Of a DNA stretch of 18,712 bases, positions 8,095-14,564 are shown in pieces (position 1 is the first letter of the stretch; every line of letters begins with the position of its first letter). The translations under genes and the position numbers were made by a program. A model generated the notes under the pieces. It did not search any database. It saw only the letters and a list, made by a program, of their open reading frames with translations, and was not told where the DNA came from. The stretch is from Chloroflexota bacterium (lineage in GTDB: Bacteria > Chloroflexota > Limnocylindria > Limnocylindrales > Limnocylindraceae). The stretch covers positions 1 to 18,712 of the forward strand of contig JAEMRB010000003.1 of NCBI GenBank assembly GCA_016463555.1, given 5' to 3'.

Positions 8095-8364
8095 TTGCCA
8101 CTAGACCAAGCAACAACCGCACGCATCGTTGCAGACAACGGGCGTCACGGTACTGACACCGGGTCCGCAGACGTTCAGATCGCACTCCTCACGGAGCGCA
8201 TTCAGGGACTGACGGCGCACCTGCAAACCTTTAAGCAGGACAACCACTCGCGCCGCGGGCTCTTGAAGCTCGTCGGTCAGCGACGTCGACTGCTGACATT
8301 TCTTAAGCGTGAAGATGCAGCGCGCTACGCCGCGCTCTCCGAGAAGCTCGGACTTCGACGCTAA
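8095..8364 (+). CDS. rpsO: 30S ribosomal protein S15
   Basis: S15 binds 16S rRNA helices 20-22 early in 30S assembly and forms a bridge to the 50S subunit. The core [16 protein letters not shown], then [18 protein letters not shown] and the terminal EKLGLRR, is diagnostic. I place the start at the TTG at 8095. AGGAG at 8081-8085 lies nine bases upstream, and the product is then exactly 89 residues, the standard S15 length, beginning [12 protein letters not shown]. An upstream GTG at 8056 is in frame but lies inside a leader hairpin and would add 13 residues unlike S15. A TTG start on a ribosomal protein gene is uncommon and may keep initiation sensitive to control. A 76-nt structured spacer leads to pnp. 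Confidence 0.95.
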   Translation: MPLDQATTARIVADNGRHGTDTGSADVQIALLTERIQGLTAHLQTFKQDNHSRRGLLKLVGQRRRLLTFLKREDAARYAALSEKLGLRR

Positions 8365-8370
8365 CCACCC

Positions 8371-8422
8371 CCCAGCCTTTGGCTGGGACTATATCGGCAC
8401 GCTGGCGGAAGAACCGTTAGCG
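8371..8422 (+). promoter_or_regulatory. Tandem hairpins in the rpsO-pnp spacer (pnp leader)
   Basis: Hairpin 1 is a perfect 7-bp stem, CCCAGCC (8371-8377) with GGCTGGG (8381-8387) and a TTT loop. Hairpin 2 is a 9-bp stem, 8400-8408 with 8414-8422, containing two G-U pairs and an AAGAA loop. Neither has a T-run, so they are not typical terminators. In E. coli the pnp leader has tandem stem-loops cut by RNase III, after which PNPase represses its own translation; the location here matches. The ribosome-binding site AGGAGA (8430-8435) follows directly. Structure is seen; function is inferred. Confidence 0.55.
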
Positions 8423-8440
8423 GCCTGACAGGAGAACAGA

Positions 8441-11038
8441 ATGAGCAACATCACCAGCGTATCCGCCGAGTTCGGCGGTCAGACCCTCACGATTGAGACC
8501 GGCCGAATGGCCCGCCTCGCGGGCGGTGCAGTCACCGTTCGCTACGGCGACACCGTGGTCCTTGGCACTGCAAACCGCAGCGAGCCACGACCAGGCCTCG
8601 ACTTCTTCCCACTCACGATTGAATTTGAAGAGCGCATGTACGCCGCGGGTAAGATCCCAGGCGGATACATCAAGCGCGAAGGGCGAGCCTCTGAGAACGC
8701 AACGCTCTCCGCTCGTCTCACCGACCGACCGATCCGACCACTCTTCCCAGAGGGGTACAAGGACGACGTTCAGGTTGTGATCACCGTGCTGAGCGCGGAC
8801 CAGGAGAACGACCCAGACATTCTTGGAACGCTCGCCGCCTCTGCGGCGCTGACGATCTCCGAGATTCCATTCCTTGGGCCAATCGGCGCAGTGCGCGTCG
8901 GCATCGTGAACGGTGCCTTTGTGATCAACCCAACCTTCGAGCAGCTCAAGGAGAGCGACCTCGATTTGGTGGTTTCAGGAACAGTCAGCGCGATCATGAT
9001 GGTTGAGGCCGGCGCAAACCTGATCACCGAAGACAAGATGGCTGAGGCCATTGAGTTCGGACACGGCGCGATCAAGGCGCTCGTTGCCCTGCAAGAGGAG
9101 CTGCGCGCCAAGGTCGGCAAGGAGAAGCGCGTTCCATACATCGAGCCAAGCACCGACAGCGTGCTGGCGTTTGCTGAGGCAGCCGCAAACGGCGGCACCT
9201 TTGTGATTGTCGACACTGAGACGACCGGCCTGGATGCGAAGATTTCGGATCTCGTCGAAGTCGCTGCAGTAAAGATCAAGGGCGGCAAGATCACCGACCG
9301 CTGGAGCAGCTTTGTTGACGCCGGCAACGGCATCGTCGGCGCCCAGATGCACGGCATCACCAACAAAGACATTAAGGGCGGCCTGACGCCGAAGGCGGCA
9401 GCCGAGAAGATTGCTGAATTCGCCAAGGGCGCAATCCTTGTCGGACACAACCTTGGCTTTGACGTCGCCTTCCTCGACGAGGCACTCGGCAAGGGTCGCA
9501 CCTTCGCGACCGAGCAGGGGAGCTACCTCGACACCTACGTCCTCTTCAAGGAGGCGTACCCAGAGAGCGAATCGTTCAAGCTCGGAGATCTCGCACGCGT
9601 CTATGGCGCAGCGACAACCCCGAACCATCGAGCCGCCGCTGATGCTGAAGCAACAGCAGAGCTCTTGCTGATCCTCGCCAGCGAACTCCCAGGTCGCCTC
9701 GCGGCGCTCAAGGAGGGGATTGCCGATTCGATCCGCGCCGCACGCAGCGGTAAGGGCGAGCCAAAGGCGATCTTCGAGGCGGCACGTCGCAAGGCGCGCG
9801 TCGGCAAGAACCTCTTCGGCTGGATGCATAAGAAGACAGCACGTAGCCTCACGATGAAGGAGGGGATTCGCCTCGACGGCCGTAAGGCTGATGAGATCCG
9901 CAAGATCTCGGTAGAGGTTGGCCTCCTTCCTCGCGCACACGGCTCAGGCCTCTTCACCCGCGGTGAGACACAGGCGTTGAGCGTGGCCACCCTTGGCCCA
10001 GTGGCACAGGGGCAGCGTCTCGACACGATCTCGCCGATCACCGAGAAGCGCTACATCCATCACTACAACATGCCGCCATACAGCACCGGCGAGAACAAGC
10101 CGATGCGTGGCCCAGGGCGACGCGAGATTGGGCACGGAGCCCTTGCCGAGCGCGCACTGATCCCAGTGCTCCCATCGATCGAGGAGTTCCCATACGCCAT
10201 CCGAGTCGTCTCGGAGTGCGTGACCTCCAACGGATCGACCTCAATGGCCTCAACCTGTGGCTCGAGCCTCTCACTCCTTGATGCCGGCGTGCCGCTCAAG
10301 GCGTCGGTCGCTGGTGCTGCAATGGGCCTGATGTCGGAGCCAGATGGCGAGTTCATCGTCCTCACGGACATCCTCGGCAAAGAGGATGCCTTCGGCGACA
10401 TGGACTTCAAGGTGACGGGAACCCGCACAGGGATCACCGCCTTGCAGATGGACATCAAGGTGCAGGGGATTAACGGGGCGATCATTCGCACCGGCCTCAA
10501 GGATGCGCTCACGGCGCGACTGGAGATCCTCGACAAGATGGACGCGATCATCAGCACGGCTCGACCAGAGCTCTCTGATTTCGCTCCACGCATCACCACG
10601 ATCAAGATCAATCCGGAGAAGATCCGCGACATCATTGGTAAGGGTGGCGCGGTCATCCGCAAGTTGCAGGATGACTTCCAGGTCAACATCAACGTGCAGG
10701 ACGACGGCACCGTGCAGATCGCTTCGGCTGACCCAGAGCGCACCAAGGGCGTCCTTGATGCGATCAACGGGATCACCAAAGAGGTCGAGCTCGGCGCGCT
10801 CTACATGGGCAAGGTCACCCGCATCATGGGCTTCGGCTGCTTTGTCGAGATCCTGCCAGGCAAGGAGGGCCTCGTACGTATCGGCGAGCTCGCCGACTAT
10901 CGTGTGAACACCGTCGAGGATGAGGTCGCCGTTGGCGACGAGATCATGGTTGTGGTCACCGAAGTTGACCGCCAGGGTCGCGTAAACCTGTCGCGCCGCG
11001 CCGCCATGCAGCGTCACAAGGCCACACCTCAGGAGTAA
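8441..11038 (+). CDS. pnp: Polynucleotide phosphorylase with an inserted DEDDh (DnaQ-like) 3'-5' exonuclease domain
   Basis: PNPase is a trimeric ring that degrades RNA 3'-5' with phosphate and can add tails. The frame is continuous for 865 residues, about 150 longer than usual. In order it has the first RNase PH-like domain (about 1-215, with KREGRASENATLSARLTDRP), the start of the helical linker (to about 250) and an inserted exonuclease domain (about 252-417). The linker then resumes (to about 475, leading to IRLDGR at 476-481), followed by the catalytic RNase PH domain, KH (about 719-778, IIGKGGAVIRKL) and S1 (about 786-856). The phosphorolytic residues match E. coli D486, D492 and K494: Asp649, Asp655 and Lys657 in KEDAFGDMDFK. 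AGGAGA at 8430-8435 supports ATG 8441. Base and codon use do not change at the insert. Confidence 0.96.
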   Translation: MSNITSVSAEFGGQTLTIETGRMARLAGGAVTVRYGDTVVLGTANRSEPRPGLDFFPLTIEFEERMYAAGKIPGGYIKREGRASENATLSARLTDRPIRPLFPEGYKDDVQVVITVLSADQENDPDILGTLAASAALTISEIPFLGPIGAVRVGIVNGAFVINPTFEQLKESDLDLVVSGTVSAIMMVEAGANLITEDKMAEAIEFGHGAIKALVALQEELRAKVGKEKRVPYIEPSTDSVLAFAEAAANGGTFVIVDTETTGLDAKISDLVEVAAVKIKGGKITDRWSSFVDAGNGIVGAQMHGITNKDIKGGLTPKAAAEKIAEFAKGAILVGHNLGFDVAFLDEALGKGRTFATEQGSYLDTYVLFKEAYPESESFKLGDLARVYGAATTPNHRAAADAEATAELLLILASELPGRLAALKEGIADSIRAARSGKGEPKAIFEAARRKARVGKNLFGWMHKKTARSLTMKEGIRLDGRKADEIRKISVEVGLLPRAHGSGLFTRGETQALSVATLGPVAQGQRLDTISPITEKRYIHHYNMPPYSTGENKPMRGPGRREIGHGALAERALIPVLPSIEEFPYAIRVVSECVTSNGSTSMASTCGSSLSLLDAGVPLKASVAGAAMGLMSEPDGEFIVLTDILGKEDAFGDMDFKVTGTRTGITALQMDIKVQGINGAIIRTGLKDALTARLEILDKMDAIISTARPELSDFAPRITTIKINPEKIRDIIGKGGAVIRKLQDDFQVNINVQDDGTVQIASADPERTKGVLDAINGITKEVELGALYMGKVTRIMGFGCFVEILPGKEGLVRIGELADYRVNTVEDEVAVGDEIMVVVTEVDRQGRVNLSRRAAMQRHKATPQE
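9194..9691 (+). other. DEDDh 3'-5' exonuclease domain embedded in pnp
   Basis: This in-frame segment encodes about 166 residues of the DnaQ/PolC-epsilon type exonuclease fold. Exo I is VIVDTETTGLD with Asp258 and Glu260. Exo II is LVGHNLGFDVAFLDEAL with Asp341. Exo III is HRAAADAEATAELL with His396 and Asp401 spaced H-x4-D. All five residues of the two-metal DEDDh active site are therefore present, so it should be hydrolytically active on RNA or single-stranded DNA ends. Between Exo II and III lies a typical LDTYVLFKEAYP...FKLGDLARVYG stretch. Its closest look is to DnaQ/PolC-like proofreading domains rather than to Orn. The domain call is firm; the substrate is unknown. Confidence 0.93.
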
Positions 11039-11064
11039 CCGTGCTCCTAGGCTCTAGAAACACA

Positions 11065-11099
11065 ACTGAGGACTTGCGGTCAACCCGCAGGTCCTCAGT
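11065..11099 (+). repeat. 15-bp inverted repeat between pnp and asd
   Basis: The arms 11065-11079 and 11085-11099 pair over 15 bp with a single T-G wobble at 11074/11090 and a five-base loop (TCAAC). As RNA it forms a very stable stem-loop at the 3' end of the pnp transcript and could protect or end it. No T-run follows on the + strand, so it is not a classical intrinsic terminator. As DNA it covers the -35 region of the predicted asd promoter, so an operator role is also possible. Confidence 0.75.
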
Positions 11100-11101
11100 C
11101 G

Positions 11102-11107
11102 TATACT
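11102..11107 (+). promoter_or_regulatory. -10 box of the asd promoter, placed for a leaderless mRNA
   Basis: TATACT (11102-11107) matches the -10 consensus in five of six positions. Seven bases separate it from the asd ATG at 11115, so transcription should start at or next to the A of the start codon. No Shine-Dalgarno lies before this ATG, as expected of a leaderless message. A good -35 is not seen; the expected place (about 11079-11084) falls in the loop of the inverted repeat. Confidence 0.55.
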
Positions 11108-11114
11108 GGGCAGT

Positions 11115-12164
11115 ATGAGCAACGCATCGAACCCAGAGGGCTACGTGGTCGCCGTGCTCGGCGCCACAGGTCTCGTTGGGCAGACCATGATCGCCGTACT
11201 TGAAGAGCGCAACTTTCCCGTGCGCACGTTCATTCCGCTTGCCGCGACGAGCGGTGGCCGAACCGTTCGTTTTCGTGGCGCAGACATTCCAGTACAGCAG
11301 GTTCAGCCCGATTCGTTCAGCGGCGTAGATATCGCCATCTTTAGCGCCGGTGGCGCCGCAAGCTTGACCTACGCACCAGAGGCGGCGGCACGAGGCTGCG
11401 TCGTTGTCGACAATTCGAGTGCCTGGCGGATGGATCCGAGTGTTCCGTTGGTTGTCTCCCAGGTGAACCCTGCCGCACTCAGCACACACAACGGCATCAT
11501 TGCCAATCCAAACTGTTCGACGATGCAACTTGCACCGCTACTCAAGGCGCTCTCTGATGCGGCCGGACTGCAGCGGGTCGTCGTTGCCACCTACCAGGCG
11601 GTCTCAGGAGCAGGTGCAAAGGCCGTGGCGGATCTTGTTCAGCAGCGCGCCACCGTGGTGAGCGGCGGCGTACCCGCCTCAACGATCTACCCCCATGCCG
11701 TAGTGGCGAGCCCTATCCCCGCCATTGATCTATTCCTCCCGGATGGCTCAACCAAAGAGGAGACGAAGGTCGTGAACGAGAGCAGAAAGATTCTCGACCT
11801 GCCGAACCTGCGTATCTCTGCAACCGCTGTTCGTGTTCCGGTCGAGCGGAGTCACTCCGAGGCGGTGCATGTTGAGCTAGCTCGGGCGCTCAGCCCCGAC
11901 CAGGCTCGCGCCGCATTTGCTGCGATGCAGGGGGTGACGGTCGTTGATGATCCTGCGAGCAACTCCTACCCACTGGCGGCAGATGCGGCCGGCAGCGACG
12001 AGATCTATGTTGGGCGTGTTCGTACCGACGCCAGCGTTGAGCATGGGCTCGCCTTCTGGGTGGTGAGCGACAACGTGCGCAAGGGCGCCGCAACGAACGC
12101 CGTTCAGATTGCTGAGCTCTTGGTCAGCATGAACCTGGTCCATGGAGCGAACCACGACGCCTGA
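11115..12164 (+). CDS. asd: Aspartate-semialdehyde dehydrogenase
   Basis: Asd reduces aspartyl-4-phosphate to aspartate semialdehyde with NADPH, the branch point to lysine/diaminopimelate, threonine and methionine. The 349-residue protein begins with a Rossmann motif, VAVLGATGLVGQ. It has the nucleophile Cys134 in NPNCSTMQ, the YQAVSGAGAKAV segment, and the catalytic histidine His247 in VPVERSHSE. The SAGG and NSSAWRMD stretches match the bacterial (Gram-positive-like) type. ATG 11115 follows a -10 box by seven bases with no ribosome-binding site, pointing to leaderless translation. In B. subtilis asd is followed by dapG and dapA before rnjB; here those are absent and a uracil-DNA glycosylase gene overlaps the 3' end by 23 nt. 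Confidence 0.96.
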   Translation: MSNASNPEGYVVAVLGATGLVGQTMIAVLEERNFPVRTFIPLAATSGGRTVRFRGADIPVQQVQPDSFSGVDIAIFSAGGAASLTYAPEAAARGCVVVDNSSAWRMDPSVPLVVSQVNPAALSTHNGIIANPNCSTMQLAPLLKALSDAAGLQRVVVATYQAVSGAGAKAVADLVQQRATVVSGGVPASTIYPHAVVASPIPAIDLFLPDGSTKEETKVVNESRKILDLPNLRISATAVRVPVERSHSEAVHVELARALSPDQARAAFAAMQGVTVVDDPASNSYPLAADAAGSDEIYVGRVRTDASVEHGLAFWVVSDNVRKGAATNAVQIAELLVSMNLVHGANHDA

Positions 12165-12825
12165 CAGGGTCGCCCTCGAGCTCGCCTCGGTAGCCCGCGA
12201 CGCCTCCACCTGCACGGCGTGCGGGCTCTCGGCGACGAGAACACAGGCGGTCCCTGGTGAGGGGAGCCCCACGGCAGCGCTGGTCTTTGTTGGGGAGGCT
12301 CCTGGGGCACGAGAGGACCTGGCTGGTCGCCCATTTGTAGGTGCCGCTGGCCGCCTTCTGGACGACCTGCTGGCCTCCATCGGCCTCCGGCGCGAGGAGG
12401 TCTTCATCCTGAATACGGTGAAGTGTCGACCACCAGAGAACCGCAACCCACAACGATCTGAGATCGCCGCATGCGCGCCACTCCTCTCGCGGCAGCTGCA
12501 AGCGCTGCAGCCGCGGGTCATCGCCACCCTTGGGAGGCACGCTCTTGCTGTCTTTGCGCCTAGCGCGAAGATTGCAGAGGTGCATGGACGTCCGTACACA
12601 CAGACAGAGGGTGGCCAGCAGGGAGGTGCTGTGCTCTTCCCCCTGTATCACCCTGCAGCGGCACTGCACAACGGGAGTTTGCGACCGACCCTAGAGCGCG
12701 ATATGGCGGCGTTGCGGGAGCACCTCAACGCGGATGCTCGCGAAGGGGCGGGGGAGGCTACCCTACGCGAGGTGGATTCGGTGCCGACTCGGCCCCGTCC
12801 CAGGACGCAAGGGGAGGCTGAATGA
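12142..12825 (+). CDS. Uracil-DNA glycosylase, family 4 (iron-sulfur type, UdgA-like)
   Basis: Family 4 UDGs remove uracil from DNA to start base excision repair and carry a [4Fe-4S] cluster. The four cluster ligands are visible as Cys24 and Cys27 (CTACGL), Cys95 (VKCRPPENR) and Cys111 (AACAPLL), with the family's spacing. Motif A is GEAPGAREDLAGRPFVG and the C-terminal motif is YHPAAALHN. The catalytic core ends by about residue 195, and the remaining tail, rich in Arg, Pro and Gly, is variable. ATG 12142 lies within the asd 3' end (23-nt overlap), with no later ATG or GTG before the first cysteine motif. The end overlaps rnj by 4 nt (ATGA). The assignment is strong; cellular substrate preference is not visible. 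Confidence 0.93.
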   Translation: MERTTTPDRVALELASVARDASTCTACGLSATRTQAVPGEGSPTAALVFVGEAPGAREDLAGRPFVGAAGRLLDDLLASIGLRREEVFILNTVKCRPPENRNPQRSEIAACAPLLSRQLQALQPRVIATLGRHALAVFAPSAKIAEVHGRPYTQTEGGQQGGAVLFPLYHPAAALHNGSLRPTLERDMAALREHLNADAREGAGEATLREVDSVPTRPRPRTQGEAE

Positions 12826-14561
12826 CCCAACGCCCGCAACCGGCACGCCGACCAGCTGAGGCGAGGCGTCCCCAGGAGACCCGCCGCCCCCATAAGGCGG
12901 CTGCGAGCGGACCAGCACTTCGCCTGATCCCGCTCGGCGGCATGGGGGAGATTGGGAAGAACCTCTACCTCTACGAGTATGAGGACACCATCATCCTCGT
13001 CGACTGCGGCCTCGCCTTCCCCGACGAGACCACCCTTGGCGTCGACATCATCATTCCTGACATCAGCTACCTGCGCGCACGCCGTAGTGCCGTGAAGGCG
13101 GTCCTCATCACCCACGGACACGAGGACCACGTCGGCGCGCTCCCGCACATCCTCCCTGAACTCCCTGGAGTGCCGGTCTACGCCAGCACCCTTGCACGCG
13201 GGCTCCTCGCCAACAAGCTGAAGGAGTTCAAGGTCACCGCAAACCCGTTGCGCCCGCTCGATCCGGGCGGCCGACTTGAGGTTGGACCGTTCACGATCGA
13301 ACCCTTCCGCGTCGGTCACTCCATCCCAGATGCGATGGGCTACGCAATCCATTCACCTGTTGGCACGGTGATCCACACCGGCGACTTCAAATTTGACCAG
13401 ACTCCAGCCGATGGAAAGACGGCAGACTTCGCCATGCTGGCAAAGTTCGGTGCACAGGGAGTGCTTGCACTGGTGTCGGATAGCACGCGCGCTGAAGCTC
13501 CCGGGTACACGCCAAGTGAGCAGGTCGTTGGCCAGGCGTTCAAGGGGATCATTAGCAGCGCACCTGGCCGAGTGATCATTGCGACCTTCGCCTCGAACAT
13601 TGCACGTATCCAGCAGGTGCTTGACGCAGCGGCCGAGTTCCATCGCAAGGTCGCCGTCGTCGGTCGCTCAATGGAGCAGAACGTCAAGATCGCACGCGAC
13701 CTTGGCTATCTGAAATTCCCGACCCCACTCCTTGCCAAAGAGGAGATTGCGCGCCGCACGAAGGAGCCGCTCGTGATCGCCACCACCGGTGCGCAGGGCG
13801 AGCCGATGGCCGGACTCGCGAAGATGGCGAACGGGGAGCATCGCAACGTGGAGATTCAGAACGGCGATACCGTCATTGTCTCCGCATCACCGATTCCAGG
13901 CAACGAAGAGGCGGTCGGTCGAACGATCGACAACCTCTTCAGGTCCGGCGCCAACGTCATCTATCACTCCATCGCACAGGTGCACGTCTCAGGTCACGCC
14001 TCGCAAGAGGAGCTGAAGATGATGCTCGCGCTCACCAAACCGAAATACTTCGTGCCGATGCACGGTGATATGCGTATGCAGGTGGCCCACGGGCGACTTG
14101 CAACACAAATGGGGGTACCACCATCCGCGGTATTCATCATCGATAACGGCACGCCGGTCGAGTTCTCTGCAGACGGAAGCGCACGTCGTGGCAAGCCGGT
14201 CGAGCATGGCTCTGTCTTTGTTGATGGCTCATCGGTTGGCGAGATCAGCGAAATCGTCCTTCGCGATCGACGCACCCTTGCCGATGACGGCATCGTTGTC
14301 GTGATCGCAACGATCGATGCGCGTACCGGTAAGCCTGTCGGTCGCCCGGCACTCGTCACCCGCGGATTCCTCAACGGCGATGAGGACAACAAGCTCGTTG
14401 AAGAGGCGATCACGATCGCCCTGAAGGCAATCCAGCACAAGGGCGACCGTGGGGCAGAGGTGGGACTGATCAAGGCGCAGCTGAGCGAATCGGTATCGCG
14501 ATTCCTCGGCAAGGAGACTCGACGTCGCCCACTCGTTGTCCCTGTGGTGGTTGAGGTTTAA
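12822..14561 (+). CDS. rnj: Ribonuclease J (metallo-beta-lactamase/beta-CASP)
   Basis: RNase J combines 5'-3' exonuclease and endonuclease activity in mRNA turnover and rRNA maturation. The 579-residue protein opens with a basic Arg/Pro-rich tail of about 30 residues and then the family start LRLIPLGGMGEIGKN. The metal-binding motif HGHEDH is at 98-103 and HTGDFKFD follows further on, with SDSTRAEAPG as the next motif. A beta-CASP domain and the late HVSGHASQEELKMML and PMHGD motifs complete the active site. The C-terminal RNase J domain is present to the end. It sits directly before ftsK as rnjB sits before spoIIIE in B. subtilis. ATG 12822 overlaps the upstream stop and a GGGAGG lies a few bases before it. 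Confidence 0.96.
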   Translation: MTQRPQPARRPAEARRPQETRRPHKAAASGPALRLIPLGGMGEIGKNLYLYEYEDTIILVDCGLAFPDETTLGVDIIIPDISYLRARRSAVKAVLITHGHEDHVGALPHILPELPGVPVYASTLARGLLANKLKEFKVTANPLRPLDPGGRLEVGPFTIEPFRVGHSIPDAMGYAIHSPVGTVIHTGDFKFDQTPADGKTADFAMLAKFGAQGVLALVSDSTRAEAPGYTPSEQVVGQAFKGIISSAPGRVIIATFASNIARIQQVLDAAAEFHRKVAVVGRSMEQNVKIARDLGYLKFPTPLLAKEEIARRTKEPLVIATTGAQGEPMAGLAKMANGEHRNVEIQNGDTVIVSASPIPGNEEAVGRTIDNLFRSGANVIYHSIAQVHVSGHASQEELKMMLALTKPKYFVPMHGDMRMQVAHGRLATQMGVPPSAVFIIDNGTPVEFSADGSARRGKPVEHGSVFVDGSSVGEISEIVLRDRRTLADDGIVVVIATIDARTGKPVGRPALVTRGFLNGDEDNKLVEEAITIALKAIQHKGDRGAEVGLIKAQLSESVSRFLGKETRRRPLVVPVVVEV

Positions 14562-14564
14562 GCG

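Noticed and set aside
8371..8387. Intrinsic terminator after rpsO.
   Set aside because: The stem is perfect but no T-run follows (ACTATATCGG), so it is better seen as a leader or processing hairpin.
9120..9860. Chance that the exonuclease segment in pnp is a chimeric assembly or a frameshifted separate gene.
   Set aside because: The frame is continuous, linker sequence typical of PNPase flanks both sides, no internal stop, start or ribosome-binding site separates the parts, and composition is uniform.
8975..9940. Open frame on the - strand (about 321 codons) across the exonuclease insert of pnp.
   Set aside because: The + strand shows full DEDDh and PNPase motifs in the same region; the antisense product resembles no family I recognise.
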